Positions 47,654 through 57,238 of a stretch of DNA of 64,000 bases are shown piece after piece. This DNA is from DALYLB01 sp964468345 (GTDB lineage: Bacteria > Acidobacteriota > Blastocatellia > RBC074). Position 1 is the first letter of the stretch, and each line of letters starts with the position of its first letter. The position numbers were made by a program, and so were the translations under genes. The notes below the pieces were generated by a model, which saw nothing but the letters and a program-made list of their open reading frames with translations, was not told the DNA's origin and did no database searches. The stretch spans positions 62,001 through 126,000 of the forward strand of contig CAYXVZ010000002.1 in NCBI GenBank assembly GCA_964468345.1. Reading direction: 5' to 3'.

Positions 47654-48153
47654 GCGATTCTTCCTTTCCTTATTTATTTTGACTACTTCATCTTCGGATC
47701 ACGGCTCAAGGTACCACGGAAGGCATTTGTTGATAATAGCGAGGCGACAAGGAAGATTCGCGAGGTTAACTCTCTGCAAAATTCGCACCAGTGGCGAAAA
47801 AACTTTTTCTTTGCTCCAATCCCGTGGTAAAATTTACCCGTTTGTGTAGCTGGATTCTGAAGTAACTGTCAGTGTACCGGATGACGGCTCACCGGTCAGA
47901 AATCCCACAAGGTAAATATAAATTCTGGTTCAATCTGCCGGCAGTGAGGGTTGGAAAGCTCCAGAAGGAATCAAGGGCCAGGCCTGGCCCCGGTCTGTTT
48001 GGTGTGGAATCCGATCCCGGCTCTCCCTTGCCGAACCTCCATACAGACTGACGTCGTACAAGCCCGATAGTGACGAACGGAAAAAACAACTATCAATCCA
48101 ATTGAGATTGATCTCAGGATATAAAGTAACCCCTATTATCGCGGGAGGATCAC

Positions 48154-50196
48154 ATGCCAACTTCAAGACCTCAGTTTGGATCGGGTCGAATTGGATGGAA
48201 AAATTTGTTGAAGAGGTCTGCGGTCGCAGCGTTCCTGGCAACGGGAAGTTTGCTGGTTGTGGATCACTTCGGTTTTCTGGCGGACACATTCGCACAAAGG
48301 TCTGTCCGGAATAGGCCGACGCAAAATCAAAGCGTTGCCGATGATTGTTCCTTTTTGAAGGATCCCGAGCAGTTTCGCGGCGTACAGCAGCGCCATCGGG
48401 TTCAGGTTTCTCGCAGCACGGAAGCCGTCACGGCGAACCTTGGCGAAGCCGCTCTGCAAACAGTTCCTCCGGGAGAAATCCCGCGCAACAATTACATCGA
48501 CCTGATTCTGTTCGGAGCAATGGAAGGGGCCAATATCGATTCCGCTCCGGTCTGCAGCGATGCCGAGTTCGTGCGGCGCGCCTATCTCGATCTGACAGGC
48601 CGCATTCCGTCGGAAGAGAATATCGTAAATTTTCTGGGCGATGCTGATCCAAACAAGCGAAATGCGCTGATCACCCGATTGGTAAATTCCGAAGAGTATA
48701 ATTCGAAATGGGCGATGTTCTTCAACGATCTGTTCAAGAACACTTCCGTTTCCGTCAACATCACCCGGTATCGCGCCGGGCGAGACGCTTTTTACAACTA
48801 CATTCGAAACTCGATCGCAGAGAACAAAGGCTATGACCAGATCGCGAAAGAGTTGATCGCTGCCCGGGGGGACAGCTTCGTCAACGGCGAGGTCAACTTC
48901 CTGTTGGGCGGAAACGTCACGGGCGGTCCGGTGCAGGACATTTACGACGGCTATGCCGTCCATGCGACAACGACCTTCCTGGGCCTGAGTTCGATGGATT
49001 GCCTGCTTTGCCACGACGGCGCGGGCCATCTGGACTCGGTCAATCTCTGGGGAGCGAGCGTCAAACGATCGGAAGCCTGGGGCCTGGCGGCATTTTTCGC
49101 CCGCACCGGGCGACGGTTTGAGACGCTTTCGACGAACTATGGAAAATATATCGTCACGGAAAACACCGCGGGCGAATATCAGCTCAACACGACGCAGGGA
49201 AATCGCAGCGCTCGCCAGCCGGTAAATGGCCGCAATACCGCCGCGCCGCTTTATATGTTTGGCGGCGGCGGTCCGACACAGGGTGAAGACCGGCGTGCGG
49301 CTTTTGCTCGATTGCTCACCTCGGATCCGCAGTTCGCGCGAGCAGCGGTGAATTACATCTGGGAAGAGTTGATGGTCGAGGCGCTGGTTTCGCCCTCGAG
49401 CAGCTTTGACCTGGCGCGAATCAAACCCGATGCCCAAATGCCGGAAGGCTGGTCGATGCAGGCCGCGAACCCGGAATTGCTCGAAGCGCTTTCGCGGGAT
49501 TTCATTGCCAGCGGCTATAACATCAGGCGCTTGATCGCAACCATCGCACAGTCGAACGCCTACCAGCTTTCCTCGCAGTACCCGGGCGAATGGCGGCTGG
49601 ATATGGTTCCTTATTACGCTCGGAAATATGTACGCCGTCTCGACGCGGAAGAGTTGCACGACGCGATTATCAAGGCGACCAACCTGCCCGCTTCCTATAC
49701 AGTCAGCAACGTCACGACCGTCGGCTACCAGATGCAGGATGAAATGGGCCAGAAGCTTCGGGACATCACCTGGGCGATGGACCTGCCGGAGCACTTTGAG
49801 CCCCGCCGGAACGAAGGCGGCGCGCGCACTTTCCTGGATTCCTTCCTGCGCGGCGATCGCGATCAAAAGCTTCGCACGGCGGAAGCCTCGATTCTGCAAT
49901 CGCTCAATATGATGAATAACGGATTCATTATGGGCAGAATCGGGATGAATAACCGGATTCTGAACGTACCGGGAGTGAGTGAAATTCCCTCGACGGTTCG
50001 CAAGCTTCTTCAGGATACCAGCCTCTCGAATGAGCAGATCGTCACCAAATTGTATCTGAATACCTTGTCGCGTTACCCGTCGGATGAAGAGAAAGCCAGG
50101 CTGCTTCCCTACTTCACCTCGATGGGCAAACAGGGCGCAACGGAAAGCATTCAGTGGGTGCTGCTCAATAAAGTGGACTTCCTCTACAACTACTAA
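48154..50196 (+). CDS. DUF1549/DUF1553 protein with a CxxCH motif
   Basis: An exported protein of 680 residues. The N-terminal helix AVAAFLATGSLLVV is a signal or anchor. A DUF1549-type region (~115-290; FVRRAYLDLTGRIPSEENI, LFGAMEGANIDS) ends in C283-L-L-C286-H287, a potential c-type heme site or degenerate form. A DUF1553-type region follows (~360-680; AVNYIWEELMVEALVSP, RTFLDSFLRGDRDQ). Such proteins pair with DUF1501 proteins in Planctomycetes, Verrucomicrobia and Acidobacteria. Here the DUF1501 gene follows 43 bp downstream. Ribosome site GGGAGGA before ATG. Confidence 0.9.
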   Translation: MPTSRPQFGSGRIGWKNLLKRSAVAAFLATGSLLVVDHFGFLADTFAQRSVRNRPTQNQSVADDCSFLKDPEQFRGVQQRHRVQVSRSTEAVTANLGEAALQTVPPGEIPRNNYIDLILFGAMEGANIDSAPVCSDAEFVRRAYLDLTGRIPSEENIVNFLGDADPNKRNALITRLVNSEEYNSKWAMFFNDLFKNTSVSVNITRYRAGRDAFYNYIRNSIAENKGYDQIAKELIAARGDSFVNGEVNFLLGGNVTGGPVQDIYDGYAVHATTTFLGLSSMDCLLCHDGAGHLDSVNLWGASVKRSEAWGLAAFFARTGRRFETLSTNYGKYIVTENTAGEYQLNTTQGNRSARQPVNGRNTAAPLYMFGGGGPTQGEDRRAAFARLLTSDPQFARAAVNYIWEELMVEALVSPSSSFDLARIKPDAQMPEGWSMQAANPELLEALSRDFIASGYNIRRLIATIAQSNAYQLSSQYPGEWRLDMVPYYARKYVRRLDAEELHDAIIKATNLPASYTVSNVTTVGYQMQDEMGQKLRDITWAMDLPEHFEPRRNEGGARTFLDSFLRGDRDQKLRTAEASILQSLNMMNNGFIMGRIGMNNRILNVPGVSEIPSTVRKLLQDTSLSNEQIVTKLYLNTLSRYPSDEEKARLLPYFTSMGKQGATESIQWVLLNKVDFLYNY

Positions 50197-50239
50197 TTGG
50201 CCGAAACCGGCACGCATCAAATTTGAGAGGTGAATACAG

Positions 50240-51736
50240 ATGAAATCAACAGACAGACATCTTCATCCAGATCATTCCTGTGAGGTATGCGCTCCGCTGA
50301 AACCGGCCAACTCGGCATTGTGGGGGCCGCAGCTGGGGCGACGTGAATTTTTCCAGATTGCCGGCACGGGCGTGGCGGGCTATTTCCTGGTTCCCAATTT
50401 CGCTTCAGTTGCGAACGCGGAAACGACCGCAGTCGGTCCGAAGCTGATGGGAACGGCGCGAAACGTGATCTTCGTTCTGTTAGGCGGCGCGCCAAGTCAT
50501 GTCGACACCTTCGACCTGAAAGTCGGTTCGTGGACGCCGGCGGATTTCACACCAGAAATCGGCAGCGGCATTCTCTTTCCGAAGGGACTGATGCCGACGC
50601 TCTTTTCGCAACTGAATCGCATCGGAATCGTTCGATCTCTGCGGGCTCCGGCCCTGGCCCACGGTCTGCAACAGACCTGGGTTCAGATTGCGCGGAATCC
50701 CGCGGCGGCGTTGGGTAAAATCGCTCCCAATGTGGGGAGTGTCGTTGCGCTCGAAGCCGAAAAAGAGCGGAAGGCGAATCAGAAACTGCCGGGCTTCATT
50801 TCGATGAATACAGGCGGGAACATTATCGGGCAGGGCTATTTCAGCCCGCGATTCACGCCGTTCGATACGAATGCGGCTGCAACCGGATTGACCAATCTTT
50901 CAAATCCCGCGGGCCAGACCACGTTCGAAAGACGCTACCAAATGCTGGCCGAAGTCGACGGCAAGCTTCGCAATCAGGGGAATTCTCCGATGGGCGAAGA
51001 GGTCAACAGCATGGAGGGCTTCTATCAGCAGAGCCGTGGGATGATGTACAACGCGGAGGTCGATACGGTTTTCAAATTCACCGCTGCAGATCAAACCCGC
51101 TATGGCAATAACGGCTTCGGCAATTCGTGTATCGTGGCCCGAAATCTGGTCCGGGCCAACGCCGGGACTCGATTTATTCAAATCAACCTCGGCGGCTGGG
51201 ACAATCACGCCAACATTTACCAGGCGATTCGAAATCCCGCGCGTCAACTCGACCTCGGGCTCGGCAACCTAATCGCCGATCTGGCGTCGACGCCCGGTGT
51301 GGTTCGCAGTACGCTGCTCGATGAAACGCTGATTGTCGCCATGGGCGAGTTTGGACGAACGGTCCGTTCGCGCAATGGACAACCGGGCCTGAACGACCAG
51401 ATGGGCCGCGACCACTTCTTCCAACACTTCTGCATGTTCGCCGGCGGCGGAATCGTCGGCGGCCGAACAATCGGCGTGACCTCGGCGGATGGCTTCTTGA
51501 CCCTCGATCCCGGCTGGACGCAGCGCCGTCCGATCGCCAATGAAGACATCACAGCGACGATCTATTCGGCACTCGGAATCGATTATACGACGATCCGCCG
51601 GGACGATCCCTTCCAGCGCGGATTCGAATACGTTCCCTTCGCCTCGCAAGGCGCCTGGTATCCGGTCACGGAACTCTTCACTCGTGAAATCAGTCCGAAA
51701 CCCAAGATCCAGCCGCGTGGCGGCAAGAAGGTATAA
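50240..51736 (+). CDS. DUF1501 (sulfatase-like) Tat-exported protein
   Basis: A 498-residue protein in the alkaline-phosphatase-like superfamily. A long n-region contains SCEVC. A Tat-type signal QLGRREFFQIAGTGVAGYFL (R34-R35) follows, then the domain with VIFVLLGGAPSHVDTFDLKV, which carries the superfamily's first metal-site aspartate, and later GDNH-like and GEFGRTVRS motifs. It is partner to the upstream DUF1549 gene. Substrate unknown; the usual sulfatase Cys/Ser modification motif is absent. Its stop is directly followed by a 104-bp palindrome. Confidence 0.88.
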   Translation: MKSTDRHLHPDHSCEVCAPLKPANSALWGPQLGRREFFQIAGTGVAGYFLVPNFASVANAETTAVGPKLMGTARNVIFVLLGGAPSHVDTFDLKVGSWTPADFTPEIGSGILFPKGLMPTLFSQLNRIGIVRSLRAPALAHGLQQTWVQIARNPAAALGKIAPNVGSVVALEAEKERKANQKLPGFISMNTGGNIIGQGYFSPRFTPFDTNAAATGLTNLSNPAGQTTFERRYQMLAEVDGKLRNQGNSPMGEEVNSMEGFYQQSRGMMYNAEVDTVFKFTAADQTRYGNNGFGNSCIVARNLVRANAGTRFIQINLGGWDNHANIYQAIRNPARQLDLGLGNLIADLASTPGVVRSTLLDETLIVAMGEFGRTVRSRNGQPGLNDQMGRDHFFQHFCMFAGGGIVGGRTIGVTSADGFLTLDPGWTQRRPIANEDITATIYSALGIDYTTIRRDDPFQRGFEYVPFASQGAWYPVTELFTREISPKPKIQPRGGKKV

Positions 51737-51840
51737 GCCGTAAAATCAAAAGACAAAAGGCAAAGATCAAAAGGCAAAAGGAAGAGAAGATCCTTCCTTT
51801 TGCCTTTTGATCTTTGCCTTTTGTCTTTTGATTTTACGGC
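51737..51840. repeat. 48-bp perfect palindrome filling a convergent junction
   Basis: Arms 51737-51784 and 51793-51840 are perfectly complementary with an 8-nt loop. The left arm is purine-rich with AAAAGGCAAA repeats. It begins on the base after one stop codon and ends on the base before the convergent stop codon. It is well placed as a bidirectional terminator. Confidence 0.97.
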
Positions 51841-52866
51841 TCAGGTTCTCGGCGGTGCCAGCCGCTGCGCCTTGGCCTGGGCTTTGAGGGCTAGTTCCAT
51901 CGCAAGGAAGCAATGATCCTGGTTCATTGCCGTGTCCGTGCGATGGAGAATGTCGTTTACCAGTTGCGGACCGTAAGGTAACGGCACGTTCTTGCAGTCG
52001 ATATAACGCGTTTCCTTTTTGTCGACCAGAAACAAATGACTGGCTCCTTCTCGGCCGGCGATATCGATGTTTTTCCGGACTTCAATATATCCTTCCGTAC
52101 CGAGCACCGTCAGCCGCGTGTCGCCCCAGGTTCCAAGTCCATCCGGCGTGAACCAGTCCACACGCATATAGCCCGTGCCGCCATTTCCGCGGACCATGGC
52201 ATCGCCGAAATCATCCAGCCCGGGGTATTGCGGATGATTGAGATTGCCGACCTGGGAAGCGACGACGTCCGCCTGTGTCGATCCGGTGAAATAAAGAAAC
52301 TGATCGAACTGGTGGGCGGCGATGTCACAGAGAATGCCGCCGTATCGTTCCCTTTCGAAAAACCATTTGTCCCTCGTCGGAAAATTCGCCCGGTGCGGTC
52401 CGAGGCCGACCGTCTGCAAAACGCGTCCGATGGCGCCGGCTTTCACGAGTTCGGTGGCCTTGACCGTGGCTGAATTTTCAAACCGCTCGCCATACAGCAC
52501 GGAAAAGATCCGGTGCGTCTCGCGTTGGGTTCGACGAACCTCTTCGAGCTGCTGCAGCGTCGTCATTGCGGGCTTGTCGGACATGAAGTCCTTGCCGTGC
52601 CGCATGGCATCGATGGCAAGGCCGGCTCGTTCATTCGGTATCGCCGCGCTGACAATCAATTGAATCGATCGATCTTCCAGAATCTCTTTTTCGCTGCGCG
52701 CCAGCACGGCCTTCGGAAAGCGTTTCTTGAAATCCGCGATCAGGGCCGGCTCTTTCGCGAAAAAGGAAACCAATTCACCGCCGGCTTTGATCACGGTGCT
52801 GCACTGACCATTGATATGACTATGATTTAAACCGATGGCGGAAAATCTGATTTTCGCCTGGGGCAT
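51841..52866 (-). CDS. Gfo/Idh/MocA-family oxidoreductase, second type
   Basis: A 341-residue NAD(P)-dependent dehydrogenase-like protein. The Rossmann start is unusual (IRFSAIGLNHSHINGQCSTV; the GxGxxG is altered to GLNHSH). The region DKPAMTTL replaces EKP; further on are GGILCDIAAHQFDQFLYFTG and a substrate domain. The altered nucleotide loop suggests modified cofactor binding, or a substrate-binding role. It is monocistronic and convergent with the DUF1501 gene. Confidence 0.88.
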   Translation of the reverse strand: MPQAKIRFSAIGLNHSHINGQCSTVIKAGGELVSFFAKEPALIADFKKRFPKAVLARSEKEILEDRSIQLIVSAAIPNERAGLAIDAMRHGKDFMSDKPAMTTLQQLEEVRRTQRETHRIFSVLYGERFENSATVKATELVKAGAIGRVLQTVGLGPHRANFPTRDKWFFERERYGGILCDIAAHQFDQFLYFTGSTQADVVASQVGNLNHPQYPGLDDFGDAMVRGNGGTGYMRVDWFTPDGLGTWGDTRLTVLGTEGYIEVRKNIDIAGREGASHLFLVDKKETRYIDCKNVPLPYGPQLVNDILHRTDTAMNQDHCFLAMELALKAQAKAQRLAPPRT

Positions 52867-52988
52867 TCATTTTCTCCTTTTATTGTTTGTTGTACCGCCT
52901 TCACACGGAAGCGTCAATTCAAACTAATTAGATCGATTTGCAGTTTGGTATATGGTTGGGACAAAGCTTTTATCTAGGTTTACGCTTT

Positions 52989-53011
52989 CGCCTAAAGGCG
53001 GCACTACAAAC
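52989..53011 (-). repeat. REP-like element, third copy
   Basis: On the minus strand it reads GTTTGTAGTGCCGCCTTTAGG followed by CG, sharing GTTYGTAGTSCCGSCTT with the two arms at 9298 and 9521. The CGCCTTTAGGCG core is a small hairpin. It begins 5 bp past the minus-strand stop of the gene at 53017. Confidence 0.7.
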
Positions 53012-53016
53012 ACCTC

Positions 53017-55809
53017 TTACCGTCCGCAACGACCCAGCGGATCATTCCCATTGAGCTGATCGAAGATGGCGGTCAGGGCCGCGAAATCCGCCTGCCGATT
53101 GTCGCGAATCGCCGCCTGCGTCTGTTCGAAAAGATCATTGAGCATCGAAGTCGGATCGAGCCTGGCGCCGTTACCGAGCGTGACAGGCGCAAAATTGATC
53201 ATATAGCAATTGATCATGCTCCACATTGCATTGTATGCGACGGGCGAGCCCGCCCCGCCCGCGGCGTTGAGGCTCAACTGCGCGGCCACGTATTCCTGAT
53301 TGAGTTGCTGCAACGCGGTCAGCGAACCGACGCCGGCTGCATTGCCCTGCAGCGCCAGCGCAATCGCCGCCCGGTTTGAAGTGCTGACCGGGCGATTGAA
53401 GTTCACGCCGCCGATCACGACCGTGCCTCCCGGCAAGTGATCCAGATTCCGCAGGTAATAAGATGGTGACCGGAAGCAGAGGGTATCGCACTTGGCGTCT
53501 TTTTTCATCATCTGCGGCGGAATGAAACCGATATCGAAGCTGTGATTATTCGATCCGGCGTCTCCCGTCGTCAATGCGATCACGGCATTCGTCCCCGACA
53601 TCGCTGCATCGGAATCGCGGCTGTCTCCGTTGGCCCCCGTGTCCTTATCGTTTCCGGTCAAGGTGAAATCCGCCAGCGCGGCCTGCGCCTTGTCGACGCG
53701 AATTTCATAGCCCGTGCTCGTCATTATGCCGCCGGTGACATTCGTTGCGGTGAAGTAATACTCGCCGCTCGCATTCGTCGTCGTCGTCCCGACCTGCTGT
53801 CCGTTTCTGAACAGCGTAACGACAACGCCTGCGATCCCCGGTTCGTTCGCATCCTGAATTCCATTCCCATTCGTATCGCGCCAGATACGATTGCCGATCT
53901 CGATCGGCGCGGGATCGCAAATCGCTTCGAGATCGCCCAAGCCATTGGCCTTTCCCAACGGACCGGCATTGGTCAAAGCGCCGTCATAGATCCGATAGTT
54001 TTTCAGTCCCGCGCCGGTCGCATTGCCGAACCATCGCGTCCCCCCGTCAAAGAGAGAACTATTCTCGAAAATCGGAATCGGGTCATACACATTGACCGCC
54101 AGCGAAGGAAAGCCGGGCACCTGCAGCATACCGCCGATCACGATTTCATCCGTATAAGGTTTTGTGAAATCTCCGAAATAGAACTCCGCGCCGCCGGGAC
54201 CTTCGCCGGTGCCTTGCGCTCCGGCACCCTGTCCACCGCAGCGTCCATTGCTTTCCAGCGTCCAGCCTGTAGCCGCGGAACCACAGGCGCGCAGCACATC
54301 GCCGGCGCTGACCGAATAAAACCGGTCTGTATTGGTCGGATGATCCAGCGTATAAACGCCGTATTGATCCCCCGCCCGATCCCGGAAGCCGAGAATCAGA
54401 TTCCCGCCATCGAATGCAAGATCGGTCAGCATCGGTTGCGGCCAAATGCCGCGTTCGCCGGCATTCGGCAGATTTTGAAACACCGGGGACCAGGCGCGCC
54501 AGGTAGCCGTAAAACAATTGCCGGGTCCAAGTTGGGCGCTGTCCGTGCAACGGCGCGGATAATTCAATGGCATTTGGAATAATGGCGACGCGCTGAAATC
54601 GAGCGAAGCCGGATCGACAGAATAAACATATGCCTGCAAGGCCGCAGCATCGCCCTCGGGCCGCGCCGCCGTCACCGTGCTTTCGCCGGAACAAACCATC
54701 CCGACATAGACTTTGCCGTTTTTATAGTTGACCGCGAAAGGCCGAACGTCGTTTGCGCTCGCACACCCCGGAGGCGTCAGCGGAACCGCCTTGCTGCGGA
54801 TGTTTCCCGCTGCCGGCGGCGCGTCGAGGGGAATTTCGAGCAGCGAGCGATTGGCGAGATTCATGACATACAGTTTCTTTTCGTCCTCCGAGATTGCCAT
54901 CCCGCCGAAAGAATTCTTGCCGACCGCATCCCAAGCCGTATTTCCATTATCGCGATCGTAATCGTTTTGATTGTGTGGATCATTGCCCGCCGTCCCCGCG
55001 CCGAGCAATGTATTTATGTCCGCATAGAGCGTGGGCGCCGTTGCAGCGCTCGGATCGACCTTATAAATCGCCCCCGGCCCGGCAGTCCCAAATGCCGTAT
55101 GTTTTTTCATAAAAGCAGAAACATACAGTTGGCGCCGCGTGCGTGAATACGCGATTCCCCACGTCGTGCCGATCTGATTCGAAAAAGCCAGATCCGCGTG
55201 CGCGGGAGAATCGAAATCTGTAAAGGGCGAGGAACCCGTGTCGCGCGCAGAGCCGGATGAATAAGGGAAGGAAACGATCGCGGGCGATCGCGTGTCCCGC
55301 AATAACCCGCTCACATAACACGCTGTCGCCAGCGTCGGGTTCTCCTGGCAATACTCCTCGGGGATCACGATTCCGAGACTGACGCCGGATGCGGGCGAAG
55401 CAAGAACGAATTGCACCGTGGATTTTGAATCGGCGCCCACCGGGCCGGGCTTGAAGCCCGCAGGCAAGGCGGTAAATTCGATCCGATAGGGCGCATCTCC
55501 CGATGCATTGAGCGAATACAGTCCCTGGCTGTTCGTTGTGGCAGTACCAGCGACTGCCCCGCTTGCGCTAAAGGCCGTTACCACCACGCCTTGAATTCCC
55601 CGATCCACTGCGGTGCCGATGGTCCCAGCCCCTGCATTGGGAATCGCTTTCGTCGCATCGAAACTGCCGTTGGAATTGTAATCCTGAAAAACAACGCCGT
55701 TGATAACGCCCGCGGCGGCACTCGTGGCGGGCAATGGTGTCTGTGACAGGGCGATCAACAGCAGAAAGGAAATGCTGATCGCCGATCGACGCGTGTATTT
55801 CTTGTGCAT
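53017..55809 (-). CDS. Large secreted protein with SdrD B-like domains
   Basis: A 930-residue exported protein. A signal peptide (SISFLLLIALSQTPLPATSA) is followed by an SdrD-B/Cna-B-like domain (GVINGVVFQDYNSNGSFD, ~residues 32-140). A long propeller-like middle with SPLF, DLAFDGGNLILGFRDRAGDQ and similar motifs covers ~160-640. A second SdrD-B domain (IGNRIWRDTNGNGIQDANEP, ~650-765, Ca-binding DxNxxG) and a helical C-terminal domain (~790-930) complete it. No sorting signal is evident. Probably cell-surface or secreted, and the calcium-stabilised domains suggest a structural or adhesive role. Confidence 0.87.
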   Translation of the reverse strand: MHKKYTRRSAISISFLLLIALSQTPLPATSAAAGVINGVVFQDYNSNGSFDATKAIPNAGAGTIGTAVDRGIQGVVVTAFSASGAVAGTATTNSQGLYSLNASGDAPYRIEFTALPAGFKPGPVGADSKSTVQFVLASPASGVSLGIVIPEEYCQENPTLATACYVSGLLRDTRSPAIVSFPYSSGSARDTGSSPFTDFDSPAHADLAFSNQIGTTWGIAYSRTRRQLYVSAFMKKHTAFGTAGPGAIYKVDPSAATAPTLYADINTLLGAGTAGNDPHNQNDYDRDNGNTAWDAVGKNSFGGMAISEDEKKLYVMNLANRSLLEIPLDAPPAAGNIRSKAVPLTPPGCASANDVRPFAVNYKNGKVYVGMVCSGESTVTAARPEGDAAALQAYVYSVDPASLDFSASPLFQMPLNYPRRCTDSAQLGPGNCFTATWRAWSPVFQNLPNAGERGIWPQPMLTDLAFDGGNLILGFRDRAGDQYGVYTLDHPTNTDRFYSVSAGDVLRACGSAATGWTLESNGRCGGQGAGAQGTGEGPGGAEFYFGDFTKPYTDEIVIGGMLQVPGFPSLAVNVYDPIPIFENSSLFDGGTRWFGNATGAGLKNYRIYDGALTNAGPLGKANGLGDLEAICDPAPIEIGNRIWRDTNGNGIQDANEPGIAGVVVTLFRNGQQVGTTTTNASGEYYFTATNVTGGIMTSTGYEIRVDKAQAALADFTLTGNDKDTGANGDSRDSDAAMSGTNAVIALTTGDAGSNNHSFDIGFIPPQMMKKDAKCDTLCFRSPSYYLRNLDHLPGGTVVIGGVNFNRPVSTSNRAAIALALQGNAAGVGSLTALQQLNQEYVAAQLSLNAAGGAGSPVAYNAMWSMINCYMINFAPVTLGNGARLDPTSMLNDLFEQTQAAIRDNRQADFAALTAIFDQLNGNDPLGRCGR

Positions 55810-55980
55810 GGAAATAGCTCCTGGGTCTTCGCCTGAGAGGTTCGTCGTTTCGAATATTGGATGGCCAGTGAGTAGCTATGTGAAGCTTGTCCACGCGTAG
55901 AGTAGCAAGAACGTCGGCGTGATTCCAGTAAAATATTAATCTCGGATATGAGGGGGATCATGGGATTGTTTCGCCACAGA

Positions 55981-56153
55981 GCCACGGAGTCTAACGTTTT
56001 TCATTTTCCATATCTCATCGCTCATTTCTCATTGGTCATATATTTATCCATGGGCCCATCGATGACCAATGAGAAATGAGCGATGAGATATGGAAAATGA
56101 GTCTCGTTGTTTGCGGCCACAAGCGCCTCTCTTTGTCTCCGTGCCTCCGTGGC
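55981..56153. repeat. 39-bp perfect palindrome nested inside a 9-bp outer inverted repeat
   Basis: Inner arms 56001-56039 and 56062-56100 are perfectly complementary (39/39) with a 22-nt loop. Outer GCCACGGAG (55981-55989) and CTCCGTGGC (56145-56153) pair around it. The outer unit resembles elements at 14166 and 27538. The left arm is pyrimidine-rich, opposite to the other families. The rest of 55810-56188 shows no gene. Confidence 0.9.
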
Positions 56154-56188
56154 TAATCCCCACCAGTAGTAACCTTGTTGGGCCCCTT

Positions 56189-57211
56189 TTAAATTACGCC
56201 AGTCCGGGCGAGTCGCTCGATGGTGTCCTGTTGCGTTTTCAAAAAATGAGTTCTCGCGGGCTCTTCTTCCGGCATGTTATTCGCAGGATAGTGAATGTGT
56301 TCGGAATAGCTATAGGCATAGGCTTCGAAGCGCTGCCGTGAAATCAGGTTCTCCATGCCGGGGCGACGGCGGAAGCGGCGTAGCGCGGCAAGATCGATTT
56401 CCGCAAAGGCACACAGGCTTTCACCGGGGCCGGTTTTCACTAACACGCTCCCCTGGTAATCGACAATTTTCGATCCGCCATCAGCGGAAGCTTCCGGAAT
56501 TCCGGTGCCGGTGATGCCTGCGCTGTTGCTGGAAATAACGTAGGCGCAATTTTCGACGGCGCGCGCGATTGTGCACACTTCTTTCGTTGCGCGGGCTGTC
56601 TCATTGGCCTGTGACGTGGGATGAAAAAAGACCTCCGCGCCGCGCATCATGTGGCAGCGGGCAATTTCAGGAAACAGAATTTCCTCCGATGCAATTGCGG
56701 CGAGATTGCCGAGCGGGGTTCTCGCAACCGGAAAGACGCCATCGAGTCCATAAACATCGAGGTACTTTTCCCAGACATCGTGCGGCGTTGGGGCGAACAT
56801 GGAATTCAACCGGCGGTACCGCAGAATAACGTCTCCCGACGGTTCCATCAGAAAGCAGGTTTGAAAATAGAGACCAGGAAATTTCGGATCGATCTCATAG
56901 GCATTGCCGGCAAGATAGATCTTTGCCTCCTGCGCAATTTTTCCCAGCGCGTCATATTCCGGCCCGTTCATTTCGAGCGCGGCTTTCGAAGCCCAGGCGG
57001 GAATCGAATCCTTCATCGGAAAGCCGGTCAGGAAATACTCCGGAAGGACGATCAGCCGGGTATCCGTTCCGGCATAAAAGATCGATGCGCGAACCTGGTC
57101 AGCAATGCGAGCCAGACTGGCCCGCATAACGGCGCGGGCTTCGTTGGGATCGCTGATTGCGCTCACTGCGTGGCATTTTGTCTGCAGGGCAAGCGCGCGA
57201 TAGGCAGTCAT
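56189..57211 (-). CDS. Nitrilase-superfamily fold protein lacking catalytic Cys and Lys
   Basis: A 340-residue C-N hydrolase fold protein. The glutamate is kept (E58 in VLPEYFLTG). The lysine position reads Y132-R133-R134 where YRK is expected. The nucleophile position is S175 in IASEEILFPE, where family members have C in (I/L)C.D..FPE. So two of the three catalytic residues are replaced. It could be inactive, regulatory, or use Ser. It lies 27 bp after an amidase gene and probably shares its transcript. No signal peptide, so cytoplasmic. Confidence 0.85.
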   Translation of the reverse strand: MTAYRALALQTKCHAVSAISDPNEARAVMRASLARIADQVRASIFYAGTDTRLIVLPEYFLTGFPMKDSIPAWASKAALEMNGPEYDALGKIAQEAKIYLAGNAYEIDPKFPGLYFQTCFLMEPSGDVILRYRRLNSMFAPTPHDVWEKYLDVYGLDGVFPVARTPLGNLAAIASEEILFPEIARCHMMRGAEVFFHPTSQANETARATKEVCTIARAVENCAYVISSNSAGITGTGIPEASADGGSKIVDYQGSVLVKTGPGESLCAFAEIDLAALRRFRRRPGMENLISRQRFEAYAYSYSEHIHYPANNMPEEEPARTHFLKTQQDTIERLARTGVI

Positions 57212-57238
57212 AATGAATAGCGGTTTCCTTTCAATTTC

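Noticed and set aside
48163..50220. A 685-residue open frame on the minus strand opposite the DUF1549 gene
   Set aside because: The plus strand encodes recognisable DUF1549/DUF1553 motifs with a ribosome site. The antisense frame is Arg/Ile/His-rich with no signal or domain.
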